Source: Fictibacillus gelatini DSM 15865 (GTDB lineage Bacteria > Bacillota > Bacilli > Bacillales > Fictibacillaceae). Taken from it: a DNA stretch of 64,000 nucleotides. The position numbers were made by a program, and so were the translations under genes. The first letter of the stretch is position 1. Every line of letters begins with the position of its first letter. Positions 43,848 through 56,660 of the stretch are shown piece by piece. The notes beneath the pieces were generated by a model that was not told the DNA's origin, ran no database searches, and saw only the letters and a program-made list of their open reading frames with translations. Location: positions 48,776 to 112,775 of the forward strand of contig NZ_AUMP01000021.1 of NCBI RefSeq assembly GCF_000430745.1, written 5' to 3'.

Positions 43848-45479
43848 TTAACCGCCTGTCAAAACCTTTACAATGGCGATGACGACACCAGCCACCCCTT
43901 CACCGCCAAGCAATCCGGATGAAATGATCATCCCGTTTTTAGCTTTTTTAGCGGAGAATTTAGAAATGATAAATTTCAGCATACCTCCGATAAAGACCGT
44001 TGTAGACATATAGATCGGTAAATAGAGACCGAGGCCAATCGTCATTCCCGGTATATTGAATACATATAGAAGGGCACCGATAATGAGGCCGGCAAAAAAT
44101 GTTTTCACATCTGGAAGACCGTCAATCATCGTTGAGACGGCAAATGCTTGTGGGGCGGGAAGCTCGGTACCCGGCCCCATTGCGCCGTACGATTGAAACA
44201 TGACATATAAAACTAAACAAGAGACGATGGCTCCAATAACGCCTCCAATTGCTTCTGAAATAAATTGTGCTTTAGGATCGGTTCTTAATAAATGACCCGA
44301 TTTAAAATCGTTTAAAACACCACCTGTGAGTCCACAGGCTACAGCAACGATGGCAGCAATAAGAAAGCTTTCAATCATTGTTGTATTAAATAAACTTTTA
44401 ATTGCTACCAAAACAAGTATAGCGAAAACTTCCATAGGATTAATCCCGGTTTGTCCGGTAATGGTCCCTGCCATAATGGTTGTCAGCCAGACTCCAATGA
44501 TCATTAATATGCTTGGAAATAAAGATAATTCCGTCAAGAACGTTAAGAAAAAGGCAATAAGAATGAGAGCAATTGGGATTGCTTTCGAAAGAATTCTTTT
44601 CGAATCAACCTTTTCATTAAAAATCAGACCGTATATCTCTTTCGTTTTTGGTATGACACCTTTAAGCAGAATACCGATTCCGCTTCCAACCATTAAACCG
44701 ATGCCAAGACTATCTTTAAATATGGCAGCAGATTCAATGCTATCAAACCAACCCTTTGCTAATCCAACAGGGATCAGAACAAAGTAAGTGAATCCAGCAC
44801 CCAAAAACCAAATACTTGTATATAAAGGTCCGATTAAATAGCCCATACCAACAGCCATTGGAGATAACCAGATGCCGAAGAAGAGGTTATGTATAGCGAG
44901 CTTTGCTGACATCCATGTGCTTGAAAACCAGTTGAATCCATCTCTAAAGGCGGTAATGGCGGCCGACAAACCGAGAGACGAAAACAATAGTTTCGCTTTT
45001 TTTCCTTTAATTCCTGCCATTACAGTTTGTGATGCCGCAATCCCCATAGGAAACGGAAGTTCCTTTTGAACGATAAAAAAGCTGCGAATCAAACCGGTGA
45101 AAAGTAAGCCTAGAACAGTTCCGCAAATGGTAACGATGAACAACGTCAATAAACTAATATCGGCATCTTTGTCGATCATCCATACGCCTGGAATCGTGAA
45201 AGCCAGGCCGCCGGCTACCATTGCTCCGGCTGACATCGTGGTGTGGGTTAAATTGATTTCATTTACGTTTGTACTTCCAAGAGCTTTTAAAATGACCATT
45301 GAAAGGACGGCTGCAAATATAGTGGGCCATGGCAAACTTCCCATTCGAAGGGCAATATACATCGAACTCGTCGTGATGATACAAGATCCAATTGTTCCAA
45401 TGAAGATTCCTCGAAATGTTAATTGCTCAGATAAGGAACGGGCATAATTTACTTCTTGTTCTTGCTGGTTAGTAGGCAT
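43848..45479 (-). CDS. OPT-family transporter
   Basis: This 543-residue protein has about 14 or more membrane helices of the oligopeptide transporter (OPT) family: a QLTFRGIFIGTIGSCIITTSSMYIALRMGSLPWPTIFAAVLSMVILKAL start, the QTVMAGIKGKKAKLLF segment and a glycine-rich last third (GGVLNDFKSGHLLRTDPKAQFISEAIGGVIGA, ISSGLLGGEGVAGVV). Members take up peptides or metal chelates and the substrate here is unknown. It is 72 bp upstream of cobQ on the same strand, so a shared transcript and a corrinoid- or cobalt-related role are possible but speculative. Confidence 0.85.
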   Translation of the reverse strand: MPTNQQEQEVNYARSLSEQLTFRGIFIGTIGSCIITTSSMYIALRMGSLPWPTIFAAVLSMVILKALGSTNVNEINLTHTTMSAGAMVAGGLAFTIPGVWMIDKDADISLLTLFIVTICGTVLGLLFTGLIRSFFIVQKELPFPMGIAASQTVMAGIKGKKAKLLFSSLGLSAAITAFRDGFNWFSSTWMSAKLAIHNLFFGIWLSPMAVGMGYLIGPLYTSIWFLGAGFTYFVLIPVGLAKGWFDSIESAAIFKDSLGIGLMVGSGIGILLKGVIPKTKEIYGLIFNEKVDSKRILSKAIPIALILIAFFLTFLTELSLFPSILMIIGVWLTTIMAGTITGQTGINPMEVFAILVLVAIKSLFNTTMIESFLIAAIVAVACGLTGGVLNDFKSGHLLRTDPKAQFISEAIGGVIGAIVSCLVLYVMFQSYGAMGPGTELPAPQAFAVSTMIDGLPDVKTFFAGLIIGALLYVFNIPGMTIGLGLYLPIYMSTTVFIGGMLKFIISKFSAKKAKNGMIISSGLLGGEGVAGVVIAIVKVLTGG

Positions 45480-45679
45480 TTAGATTTGTTCCTCCGATAC
45501 TTCCAAAAAATATTTTACTTATTTTAAATATTAGCTTAAATATTTATTTTTTGCAGTATATAGTCTCGCCAAAATTTTATTATAAGCTTACTTTTTGAAT
45601 TTCCATAAAAACGGAATATAAGAATCGCTTCGGTTGAAAGGGGATATGATATTTGTTAAGCTGATAGGGACATTTAAAA

Positions 45680-45880
45680 TTGAAAGGATGGTTCATTATC
45701 CAACAAATTAAAGTCAAGCATACATCTGAGATGGAAAAAGCGATGCAGAAATCACACGGCATTGGATACGCAGAGTATGAAAGAAGCCTTGAGAAGCGTT
45801 TAGAGGTTGAGGCAAAACGTGAAGCAGAATATGTTAAAGGTTTAGATGTTACAGCAGAATTGGACCGTAAGATATTATAA
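45680..45880 (+). CDS. Small charged protein of unknown function
   Basis: About 60-66 residues, rich in Glu and Lys (VKHTSEMEKAMQKSHGIGYAEYERSLEKRLEVEAKREAEYVKGLDVTAELDRKIL). It probably forms one long helix. The first possible start is TTG 45680, but the only ribosome-site-like sequence (AAAGGATGG) follows it, so the true start may be an ATT at 45698 or so. I do not recognise the family. A terminator follows, which supports a real short gene. Confidence 0.5.
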   Translation: MKGWFIIQQIKVKHTSEMEKAMQKSHGIGYAEYERSLEKRLEVEAKREAEYVKGLDVTAELDRKIL

Positions 45881-45903
45881 TGGGCAAGCTATTATAATGT
45901 AAG

Positions 45904-45941
45904 AAAAAATCAGTATCCTAATAATGGGGTACTGATTTTTT
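45904..45941 (+). terminator. Terminator before the suf operon
   Basis: AAAAATCAGTA pairs with TACTGATTTTT around a 14-base loop. Confidence 0.78.
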
Positions 45942-45969
45942 GACAGAAGAAATAAAATAACCGGAAATG

Positions 45970-45998
45970 TTGAAGATACATTTCATTTGTTATAAAAT
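45970..45998 (+). promoter_or_regulatory. Sigma-A promoter of the suf operon
   Basis: TTGAAG and TAAAAT are separated by 17 bases, leaving a leader of about 90 bases before sufC. Confidence 0.55.
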
Positions 45999-46095
45999 TA
46001 GAATGAGAATAAATTGAGAATGGAAAAGCACTTCACTCTCGAGACTACTTTCATTACGATTAGATACGTATGAATTTTAAGATGGAGGTCATTCT

Positions 46096-46881
46096 ATGTC
46101 AACACCTAACTTAAAGATTGAAGATTTACATGTTGCAATCGACGATAAAGAGATCATCAAAGGTCTTAGCTTTGAAATAAATGGCGGGGAAATCCATGCG
46201 GTTATGGGACCTAACGGGACGGGGAAATCTACTCTTTCAGCGGCTCTTATGGGTCACCCGAAATATGAAGTAACAGGCGGTAAAGCATTTTTTAACGGCG
46301 AAGATCTTTTAGAAATGGACGTTGATGAGCGAGCCAAAGCTGGTCTTTTCCTTGCGATGCAATATCCAAGTGAAGTAAGCGGAATTACGAACGCTGACTT
46401 CTTGCGTTCTGCCATCAATGCAAAACGTGAAGAAGGCGATGAAATTTCTCTAATGAAATTCATTCGCGAATTAGACAAGAAAATGGAAGTCCTTGAAATG
46501 GACAGCTCTTTTGCGCACCGTTATTTAAATGAAGGGTTTTCCGGCGGTGAGAAGAAACGTAATGAAATTTTGCAGTTAATGATGTTAGAGCCGAAAATTG
46601 CGATTTTAGACGAAATTGACTCAGGTCTAGATATTGACGCTCTTAAAATCGTTGCAAAAGGTGTTAACGAAATGCGCAGTCCTGATTTCGGCTGCTTAAT
46701 TATTACACACTACCAGCGTCTATTGAATTACATTAAACCTGATAAAGTACATGTAATGATGCAAGGGCGTATTGTAAAATCAGGCGGTCCTGAACTTGCT
46801 GAACGTCTTGAAGCTGAAGGATATGACTGGATTAAAGAAGAATTAGGCATTGAAGACGAAACTGTTGGTCAAGAAGCGTAG
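46096..46881 (+). CDS. sufC: Fe-S assembly ATPase SufC
   Basis: This 261-residue soluble ABC-type ATPase has Walker A VMGPNGTGKSTLSAAL, signature EGFSGGEKKRNEILQLMML and Walker B IAILDEIDSGLDIDALK. It forms a complex with SufB and SufD, and ATP use opens the scaffold for cluster assembly. It is the first gene of the five-gene suf operon with the B. subtilis order C-D-S-U-B, 15 bp before sufD. Confidence 0.97.
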   Translation: MSTPNLKIEDLHVAIDDKEIIKGLSFEINGGEIHAVMGPNGTGKSTLSAALMGHPKYEVTGGKAFFNGEDLLEMDVDERAKAGLFLAMQYPSEVSGITNADFLRSAINAKREEGDEISLMKFIRELDKKMEVLEMDSSFAHRYLNEGFSGGEKKRNEILQLMMLEPKIAILDEIDSGLDIDALKIVAKGVNEMRSPDFGCLIITHYQRLLNYIKPDKVHVMMQGRIVKSGGPELAERLEAEGYDWIKEELGIEDETVGQEA

Positions 46882-46896
46882 CAAGGAGGGCTATAC

Positions 46897-49857
<2,961 letters not shown>

Positions 49858-49963
49858 TTACCATGTTTGCGCAGGTGGTTGTTTATTTGTGCTTTAACAC
49901 GTACAATGAATGCAAGAAATGCCATTAGCGCAAGAACGTATCCTTTAAGGAGGGACCTGAACG

Positions 49964-51361
49964 ATGGCGAAAAAAATGCCTGAAATCGGCGAGTACAAAT
50001 ATGGCTTTAGAGATAAAGACGTATCCATTTTCCGTTCAAAACGCGGGTTAACGAAAGAAATCGTCGAAGAAATTTCACGAATGAAAAATGAGCCTGAATG
50101 GATGCTTGAATTCCGTTTAAAATCATTAGAACAATTTTATAAAATGCCAATGCCTCAATGGGGCGGAGATTTATCTGAGCTAAACTTTGATGACATTACG
50201 TATTATGTTAAGCCGTCAGAGAAGTCAGAGAAATCATGGGATGAGGTTCCGCCGGAAATTAAGGCGACTTTCGATAAACTTGGTATTCCAGAAGCAGAAC
50301 AAAAATATCTTGCCGGTGTATCCGCACAATATGAGTCTGAAGTGGTATATCATAACATGAAAGAAGACCTGGCTGAATTAGGCATTTTATTTACTGATAC
50401 AGATACAGCGCTAAAAGAACATGAAGAAATTTTCAAAGAGTATTTCGGTACGGTTATTCCACCATCGGATAACAAATTTGCGGCTTTAAATTCGGCTGTA
50501 TGGTCCGGAGGTTCGTTTATTTATGTGCCTAAAGGCGTAAAATGCGACACTCCGTTGCAAGCCTATTTCCGCATTAACTCGGAAAATATGGGACAGTTCG
50601 AACGTACATTAATCATTGCCGATGAAGGAAGTTCCGTCCATTATGTAGAAGGCTGTACAGCCCCTGTTTATTCAACAAACTCTCTGCACAGTGCGGTTGT
50701 TGAAATTATCGTAAAGAAAGACGCATATTGCCGTTACTCTACGATTCAAAACTGGGCGAACAACATTTATAACCTTGTAACGAAACGTGCCGTTGCGGAA
50801 GAAAATGCGACAATGGAATGGATTGACGGTAACATCGGTTCACGTTTAACGATGAAATATCCGGCCGTTATTATGAAAGGCCGCGGTGCAAAGGGCACGA
50901 TTCTTTCCATTGCAATCGCTGGTAAGGGACAACACCAGGATGCAGGAGCAAAAGTTCTGCACCTTGCGCCGGATTGCTCTTCAACTATCGTTTCGAAATC
51001 GATCTCTAAACAAGGTGGTAAAGTAACATATCGTGGTATCGCCCACTTTGGACGCAAATCGGATCGATCTAAATCGAACATTAAATGTGATACGCTCATT
51101 ATGGATAATCAATCAACATCCGATACGATTCCATACAATGAAATTTTAAACAACAATATCACGCTTGAGCATGAAGCGACTGTGTCGAAAGTGTCCGAAG
51201 ATCAATTGTTCTATTTGATGAGCCGCGGTATTTCTGAACAAGAAGCGACAGAAATGATTGTTATGGGCTTCATCGAACCATTCACAAAAGAACTTCCAAT
51301 GGAATATGCAGTTGAAATGAACCGTCTCATTAAGTTTGAGATGGAAGGCTCAATTGGTTAA
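49964..51361 (+). CDS. sufB: Fe-S assembly scaffold protein SufB
   Basis: This 465-residue protein of the SufB family has [53 protein letters not shown] at the start. The [22 protein letters not shown] core is followed by [35 protein letters not shown], which carries conserved Cys and His residues for cluster building. It is the scaffold on which Fe-S clusters form. It closes the operon, 106 bp after sufU, before a terminator. Confidence 0.97.
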   Translation: MAKKMPEIGEYKYGFRDKDVSIFRSKRGLTKEIVEEISRMKNEPEWMLEFRLKSLEQFYKMPMPQWGGDLSELNFDDITYYVKPSEKSEKSWDEVPPEIKATFDKLGIPEAEQKYLAGVSAQYESEVVYHNMKEDLAELGILFTDTDTALKEHEEIFKEYFGTVIPPSDNKFAALNSAVWSGGSFIYVPKGVKCDTPLQAYFRINSENMGQFERTLIIADEGSSVHYVEGCTAPVYSTNSLHSAVVEIIVKKDAYCRYSTIQNWANNIYNLVTKRAVAEENATMEWIDGNIGSRLTMKYPAVIMKGRGAKGTILSIAIAGKGQHQDAGAKVLHLAPDCSSTIVSKSISKQGGKVTYRGIAHFGRKSDRSKSNIKCDTLIMDNQSTSDTIPYNEILNNNITLEHEATVSKVSEDQLFYLMSRGISEQEATEMIVMGFIEPFTKELPMEYAVEMNRLIKFEMEGSIG

Positions 51362-51371
51362 TATCTTTTTT

Positions 51372-51405
51372 GCAAAGCGAACTCGGGGTGTGAGTTCGCT
51401 TTTGC
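51372..51405 (+). terminator. Terminator of the suf operon
   Basis: AGCGAACTC pairs with GAGTTCGCT, extended by GCAAA with TTTGC. Confidence 0.75.
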
Positions 51406-51447
51406 AATACGTTCAAAACATTTATAGCTACATAAGGAGACAAATTC

Positions 51448-52293
51448 ATGATATTAATTGGAGTAACCGGGTGGGGAGATCATGACATATTGTATCCAGA
51501 CGGGACACCTTCAAGCGAGAAGCTGCAAGTATACAGCGGCCATTTTCCAGTTGTTGAAATTGATTCTTCTTTCTATGCCATTCAACCAGAAAAAAATTAT
51601 GTAAAGTGGGCAAAAGACACGCCCGAATGCTTTTCTTTTGTCGTCAAAGCGTACCAGGAGATGACCGGTCACTCAAGAGGAGAGCGGAAATTCAAATCAA
51701 TAAAAGAAATGTTCCATTCGTTTAAAGAGTCGATCCAACCTTTAATTGAATCAAATAAATTAAAAATGGTATTGTTTCAATATCCGCCCTGGTTTGAATG
51801 CACGAAAGATAGCGTTACTATTCTGCGGGTTACGAAAGAATTGATGGGCAATCTGCCTGTTGCTCTTGAATTCCGGCATCAATCATGGTTTTCACCTGAG
51901 ATGAAAGAAAAGACATTACGCTTCATGACAGAAGAAGGATGGATCCATTCGGTTTGTGATGAGCCGCAGGCGGGATCAGGATCGGTTCCGACCGTACTTC
52001 AAGCAACAAATACTAATCTTACACTCGTCAGAATGCACGGGCGAAATGTGTATGGCTGGAACAATCATGGCCAGCCTAATTGGAGAGAAGTCCGATATTT
52101 GTATCGCTACAATAAAGATGAGCTCCTTGAGTGGAAGAAGAATATTGAGGAACTTGCCAAACAATCAAGAGAAATCGTTGTCTTGTTTAACAACAACTCA
52201 GGCGGGGATGCCGCAGAAAATGCGAAACAATTGATCGAGTATTTAGGTATAGAATATAAGGGATTGGCTCCGAGACAACTAGATTTGTTTTAG
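51448..52293 (+). CDS. yunF: DUF72 family protein (YunF-like)
   Basis: This 281-residue protein of the DUF72 TIM-barrel-like family begins ILIGVTGWGDHDILYPDG and has VVEIDSSFYAIQPEKNYVKWAKDTPECFSFVVKAYQEMTGH. It also has FQYPPWF, LPVALEFRHQSWF, RMHGRN and the C-terminal VVLFNNNSGGDAAENAKQL. Function is unknown across the family; xylose-isomerase-like folds hint at sugar or nucleic acid binding. GGAGA precedes the ATG. It is followed by yunE, as in B. subtilis. Confidence 0.9.
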   Translation: MILIGVTGWGDHDILYPDGTPSSEKLQVYSGHFPVVEIDSSFYAIQPEKNYVKWAKDTPECFSFVVKAYQEMTGHSRGERKFKSIKEMFHSFKESIQPLIESNKLKMVLFQYPPWFECTKDSVTILRVTKELMGNLPVALEFRHQSWFSPEMKEKTLRFMTEEGWIHSVCDEPQAGSGSVPTVLQATNTNLTLVRMHGRNVYGWNNHGQPNWREVRYLYRYNKDELLEWKKNIEELAKQSREIVVLFNNNSGGDAAENAKQLIEYLGIEYKGLAPRQLDLF

Positions 52294-52354
52294 AGGATGG
52301 TCCGGGAAACCTCCTTATTGGACACATAATGAATAAAGAAAGCGAGGGAGATGG

Positions 52355-53170
52355 GTGCTTTGGATTATACTTATCATAACAGGATTTCTTGCAGGTACAT
52401 TTGGAAGTATTATCGGTCTTGGCGGAGGCATAATTGTTGTGCCTTCTCTTTTATACGGTGGTGAACATGGGCTCTTCCCTAATATTACACCTCAACATGC
52501 TGTTGGGACATCGATTATCATATTGATCGTCACAGGCCTGTCATCTACACTTTCATACATAAAAAAAGGAAAAGTGGATTATAAAAGCGGATTGATCTTT
52601 TTTATCGGGAGCGGTCCCGGATCGATTATTGGCGCAGCATTAAATGAAGGCGTCAGCCAGGGTACATTTTACTGTTTGTTCGGCGGATTTATGATATTTG
52701 TTTCGTTCTTACTGATGATTCGGGATAAATTAAAGCCGATCCCGGCAAAAAAAGGATTTAAAAGAACGGTAATGAATGATGAAGGTGAGACGGTCACGTA
52801 TTCCTATCAACCTGTTCTTGCTGTCATTATCTCATTCGTCGTTGGGATGATTTCCGGGCTGTTCGGAATCGGCGGCGGTTCTTTAATGATGCCTGCGATG
52901 ATTCTTCTTTTTGGTTTTCCGGTATCGATAGCGGTTGCGACAAGCATGTTTATGATTTTTTTATCGAGTGTTGTCGGTTCTTCGACTCATCTATATTACG
53001 GTAATATCATCTGGTTATATGCGCTTGCGCTTGTCCCAGGAGCCTGGTTTGGCGCTAAGTTTGGCACGTATATCCATTCAAAAATGAAAGATAAAACGGT
53101 TGTTCTTATCCTTCTTCTCGTTCTCATGGGTTTCGGGGTACGTTTCATTTATAAAGGAATCTTTTTATAA
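52355..53170 (+). CDS. yunE: TSUP (TauE/SafE) family membrane transporter (YunE-like)
   Basis: This 271-residue protein starts at GTG behind GAGGGAG. It has seven to eight membrane helices in two similar halves, each with the TSUP glycine motif: GSIIGLGGGIIVVPSLLY near the start and GLFGIGGGSLMMPAMIL in the second half. TSUP proteins move sulfite, sulfonates or related anions, and the substrate here is not known. It ends 15 bp before yunD and is probably co-transcribed with it. Confidence 0.9.
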   Translation: MLWIILIITGFLAGTFGSIIGLGGGIIVVPSLLYGGEHGLFPNITPQHAVGTSIIILIVTGLSSTLSYIKKGKVDYKSGLIFFIGSGPGSIIGAALNEGVSQGTFYCLFGGFMIFVSFLLMIRDKLKPIPAKKGFKRTVMNDEGETVTYSYQPVLAVIISFVVGMISGLFGIGGGSLMMPAMILLFGFPVSIAVATSMFMIFLSSVVGSSTHLYYGNIIWLYALALVPGAWFGAKFGTYIHSKMKDKTVVLILLLVLMGFGVRFIYKGIFL

Positions 53171-53184
53171 GAGAGGTACATCTC

Positions 53185-54570
53185 GTGAAGTCAACATTAC
53201 ATATTTACCATACGAATGATTTGCATAGTCATTTTGAAAATTGGCCCGGCATTGCCCGGGAAGTGAAATTGGCAAAAGAACGTTTTGAATCATTGGGCGA
53301 ATCTGTTCTTTATTTTGATTGCGGCGATCATGTTGATAAGTTTCATCCTTTGACCGAAGGAACAGCCGGTCAGGGGAATACGGCACTACTTAATGATATC
53401 AATGTAAGTGGAGTAACGATTGGAAATAATGAGGGAATCACCTTAACGAAAAGCGAATTAAATGCTCTTTATAAAGAGGCGAAATTTCCTATTTATGTCG
53501 CGAATTTATTAGATGAAAAAGGGCGGAGGCCATACTGGGCAAAGCCATATGATTATTATGAAACAAAAGACGGTTTAAAGATCGGTGTGACCGGCGTGAC
53601 AGTCCCTTTTACCGGTTTTTACAGTCCGCTCGGTTGGGAGGTTACGGATCCATTTGACGCTGTACGCCCAATCATAGAAAACTTAAGAAAAAATGCAGAC
53701 CTTGTCATTGTTTTATCCCATTTAGGGTTAAATGAGGATAAGCGATTGGCGCAGGAGGTTGAAGGAATCGATATGATTCTCGGGGCTCATACACATCATG
53801 AGCTGAAAAAAGGATTGATCATTAATAAAACGTTCATCGCCCAAACTGGAAAATATGGAAATAACCTGGGCTCGATAAAAGTGGATTATCATCCATTGAC
53901 GAAAAACATTATTCACATTGAAGCTGATTTAATCCCAGCAAATACTTTGGAACCTGATGAAGGAACGTCAGAATTAATAATGTCTCTTGAAAAAAAGGGG
54001 AGAGACCTATTAAACAAAGAAATTGCCTATTTACAGGAGCCATTAACGATTTCATGGGAAACGCCTTCCCCGTTTGCTAAGCTGTTAGCAGAAACTTTAA
54101 AAGAGTGGTGTAAAACGAAATTAGCAATGGTCAATAGCGGTGTCCTCCTGGAAGGCTTACCTGCAGGGCCTGTCACAAAGGGCGATTTACACCGCATTTG
54201 CCCCCACCCAATCAATCCATGCATCATTCGTTTAAAAGGGAATGAACTAAAAGAAGTCATCGGACACAGTCTGACAGACGAAATGATTCATCTGCAGCTT
54301 AAAGGTCTGGGATTCAGGGGGAAAGTGATAGGTTGCATGGTTTTTTCCGGGATTGATGTTATTAAAGAAAGAATGAAGGACGGACATTTTCATGTGAAAA
54401 GAATAATGGTTGAAGGTGTACCGGTAGATGACGAGAAAATCTATGAAATTGCAACGATAGATATGTTCACGTTCGGGCATCTCTATCCATCGATTGCAAG
54501 AAGTAAACATAAAGAATACTTGCTCCCTGAAACGCTTCGGGATTTATTAGCCTGGAAATTGAAATCATAA
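53185..54570 (+). CDS. yunD: Metallophosphatase/5'-nucleotidase family protein (YunD-like)
   Basis: This 461-residue protein starts at GTG behind AGAGAGG. The N-terminal metallophosphatase domain has LHIYHTNDLHSHFENW, YFDCGDHVDKFHP, ITIGNNEGIT, LSHLGLNEDKRL and GAHTHHE, the full dinuclear metal set. The C-terminal domain is the 5'-nucleotidase substrate domain (MVNSGVLLEGLPAGPVTKGDLHRICPHPINPCIIRLKGNELKEVI). It lacks a signal peptide, so it acts in the cytoplasm on nucleotides or similar phosphoesters, unlike exported UshA. Confidence 0.9.
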   Translation: MKSTLHIYHTNDLHSHFENWPGIAREVKLAKERFESLGESVLYFDCGDHVDKFHPLTEGTAGQGNTALLNDINVSGVTIGNNEGITLTKSELNALYKEAKFPIYVANLLDEKGRRPYWAKPYDYYETKDGLKIGVTGVTVPFTGFYSPLGWEVTDPFDAVRPIIENLRKNADLVIVLSHLGLNEDKRLAQEVEGIDMILGAHTHHELKKGLIINKTFIAQTGKYGNNLGSIKVDYHPLTKNIIHIEADLIPANTLEPDEGTSELIMSLEKKGRDLLNKEIAYLQEPLTISWETPSPFAKLLAETLKEWCKTKLAMVNSGVLLEGLPAGPVTKGDLHRICPHPINPCIIRLKGNELKEVIGHSLTDEMIHLQLKGLGFRGKVIGCMVFSGIDVIKERMKDGHFHVKRIMVEGVPVDDEKIYEIATIDMFTFGHLYPSIARSKHKEYLLPETLRDLLAWKLKS

Positions 54571-54661
54571 ACGTTCATACATTCCCACTTCTCGCCTCTA
54601 AAAAATTGCGTTAGCATTTTTGGATTAACAACATAAACTTATAGGGGAAAGAGGTGGGAAT

Positions 54662-54964
54662 ATGTTGGAAATGAATCCGATTTTTATTGAAGGTCATCCA
54701 TATACAGCAGTAACACTGCGCTTGCCCAAAACAAATTTCATGGTAATCTATAATGAAAAAGGATACATTTCATGTGGAGCACTTGATGTTTCGCTCTTAA
54801 ACGAAAAATTAGCCGATCGAAAAATTATTGCAGCAAGAGCTGTTGGAGTCCGGACGATTGAACAACTATTAGAAGCACCGTTAGAATCGATCACATATGA
54901 AGCGGAAAATATCGGGATTAAAGTCGGAATGACTGGGAAGGATGCTCTTTTGAAAATGGTTTGA
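54662..54964 (+). CDS. yunC: DUF1805 family protein (YunC-like)
   Basis: This 100-residue protein starts at ATG behind AGAGGTGGG. The family pattern is TAVTLRLPKTNFMVIYNEKGYISCGALDVSLLNEKLADRKIIAARAVGVRTIEQLLEAPLESITYEAENIGIKVGMTGKDAL. The structure-based family is small and of unknown function. It lies between yunD and a convergent small gene, with a shared terminator. Confidence 0.88.
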   Translation: MLEMNPIFIEGHPYTAVTLRLPKTNFMVIYNEKGYISCGALDVSLLNEKLADRKIIAARAVGVRTIEQLLEAPLESITYEAENIGIKVGMTGKDALLKMV

Positions 54965-54965
54965 T

Positions 54966-54996
54966 AAAAACTGCGCCATCATTGGTGCGGTTTTTA
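54966..54996. terminator. Bidirectional terminator after yunC
   Basis: AAAAACTGCGCCA pairs with TGGTGCGGTTTTT (one G-U pair), between convergent genes. Confidence 0.8.
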
Positions 54997-55176
54997 ATAT
55001 TTAAACCGGTCTCGTGTTAATTTTAACGCGATGAAATTAATGCAAAGCACACCGGTCATGATTGGAATACGCTCTTTATTGTTTGTGAAAATGTAGATTA
55101 AAAGGAGGTAAAGCCCGCTGACAAAAAAGCTGATCTGTAAATAATAAATGGCCTGGATTAGCTTTTTAAAGTCCAA
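54994..55176 (-). CDS. Small two-helix membrane protein of unknown function
   Basis: This 60-residue protein starts at TTG, seven bases after AGAGGGA. Two hydrophobic segments (residues about 8-29 and 37-52: YYLQISFFVSGLYLLLIYIF and IPIMTGVLCINFIALKL) suggest a hairpin in the membrane. The family is not recognised. It lies between yunC and thyA on the opposite strand. Confidence 0.55.
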   Translation of the reverse strand: MDFKKLIQAIYYLQISFFVSGLYLLLIYIFTNNKERIPIMTGVLCINFIALKLTRDRFKY

Positions 55177-55326
55177 TTGACATTCCCTCTTTTCTTATTA
55201 TTTTTTCTCCTCTCTTAGTATAACAAGAAATGATCCAAATTGGATGAAAAAATGAAAAATTGAAATAAGATTATTCTGATTAAATGTATGATACCATTAA
55301 GGCAAAGGTAAAAAAGAGGTGGTAAG

Positions 55327-56121
55327 ATGAAGCAATATTTGAATTTGCTGAAGGATATCCTTGAAAACGGAGTTGAAAAGGAGGATCGGACAGGCACTGG
55401 CACGATTTCTGTATTCGGACGTCAAATGAGATTTAATCTTGAAGAAGGATTTCCTGTCGTCACTACGAAAAAGCTGCATTTGCGGTCCATTATTCATGAG
55501 CTGCTCTGGTTTTTAAAAGGAGATACGAACATTCAATACTTAAAAGAAAATGGCGTCAGCATCTGGGATGAATGGGCTGATGAGAACGGCGATTTAGGCC
55601 CCGTGTATGGACACCAATGGCGCTCCTGGCCAAAACCCGATGGAGGGACGATTGATCAAATTGCCAACGTCATCCATGACATAAAGCATAACCCTGATTC
55701 CCGCAGGCTCATTGTATCGGCATGGAATCCGGCTGATTTGCCGAAGATGGCTCTGCCGCCATGCCATTTGCTGTTTCAGTTTTACGTCGCAAATGGAAAG
55801 TTGTCCTGCCAGCTTTATCAGAGATCAGCGGACAGCTTTCTTGGAATCCCGTTCAACATCGCATCTTATGCGCTGCTGACCATGATGGTCGCGCAAGTTT
55901 GCGGCCTGAAACCGGGTGAATTTATCCATACGATTGGGGACGCCCACATTTACAAGAACCATATTGAGCAAGTGAAATTGCAGCTGACACGCGAGCCGAA
56001 GCCGCTGCCGACGATGAAAATCAACCCTGCGGTAACTTCAATCTTCGATTTTAAATACGAAGACTTCGAGCTCGTGAACTATGAATACCATCCTCACATT
56101 AAAGGAGAAGTATCCGTATGA
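55327..56121 (+). CDS. thyA: Thymidylate synthase
   Basis: This 264-residue enzyme, the standard length of the ThyA/ThyB type, methylates dUMP to dTMP with methylene-tetrahydrofolate. [17 protein letters not shown], the arginine region [13 protein letters not shown], the catalytic cysteine in [14 protein letters not shown], and [20 protein letters not shown], with the dUMP-binding Asp/Asn, are all present. Its stop overlaps the dfrA start by 4 bp, which couples it to regeneration of the folate product. Confidence 0.97.
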   Translation: MKQYLNLLKDILENGVEKEDRTGTGTISVFGRQMRFNLEEGFPVVTTKKLHLRSIIHELLWFLKGDTNIQYLKENGVSIWDEWADENGDLGPVYGHQWRSWPKPDGGTIDQIANVIHDIKHNPDSRRLIVSAWNPADLPKMALPPCHLLFQFYVANGKLSCQLYQRSADSFLGIPFNIASYALLTMMVAQVCGLKPGEFIHTIGDAHIYKNHIEQVKLQLTREPKPLPTMKINPAVTSIFDFKYEDFELVNYEYHPHIKGEVSV

Positions 56122-56600
56122 TTTCTTATGTCGTCGCGATGGACGAGAACCATTTAATCGGAAGTAAAAATAAGCTTCCATGGCACTTGCCGGCTGATTT
56201 AAAATACTTTAAAAAAGTGACGATGAATAAGCCGATTGTAATGGGCAGAAAAACGTATGAATCGATCGGAAAGCCGCTTCCAGGGAGGGAAAATATCGTA
56301 CTGACGAGGGACCGAAACTATAAAGCGGAAGGCTGCACGGTTATTTATTCAGTAGAGGATATTATTAAGCGGGATAATGAGGAGATTTGCGTGATCGGCG
56401 GAGCGGAAGTTTTCAGGCTTTTTATGCCATATGTCAACCGAATGTACATTACAAAAATCCATGAGACGTTTGAAGGCGATACGTATTTTCCTGACTTTAA
56501 TGAAAAAGAATGGAAGATCGTTTCAAAAACTCCCGGACAGGTAGATGAGAAAAATAAATATCCTCATGATTTTATCGTCTATGACAAGAAAATGTCCTAA
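56118..56600 (+). CDS. dfrA: Dihydrofolate reductase
   Basis: This 160-residue enzyme reduces dihydrofolate, the by-product of ThyA, to tetrahydrofolate with NADPH. The N-terminal [35 protein letters not shown] has the acidic residue in LPADL that protonates folate. [18 protein letters not shown] and [24 protein letters not shown] bind the cofactor. It is the target of trimethoprim. It lies directly behind thyA, as in many bacteria. Confidence 0.96.
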   Translation: MISYVVAMDENHLIGSKNKLPWHLPADLKYFKKVTMNKPIVMGRKTYESIGKPLPGRENIVLTRDRNYKAEGCTVIYSVEDIIKRDNEEICVIGGAEVFRLFMPYVNRMYITKIHETFEGDTYFPDFNEKEWKIVSKTPGQVDEKNKYPHDFIVYDKKMS

Positions 56601-56613
56601 ATCGTGAAATAGC

Positions 56614-56655
56614 TCCCCCTTTCCATGCATAAACATAGCATGAAAGGGGGTTTTT
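56614..56655 (+). terminator. Terminator of thyA-dfrA that contains the yunB ribosome site
   Basis: CCCCCTTTCcATGC pairs with GCATGAAAGGGGG, followed by T5. The right arm is also the ribosome binding site of yunB, so read-through transcripts would have that site closed. Confidence 0.78.
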
Positions 56656-56660
56656 CATTG

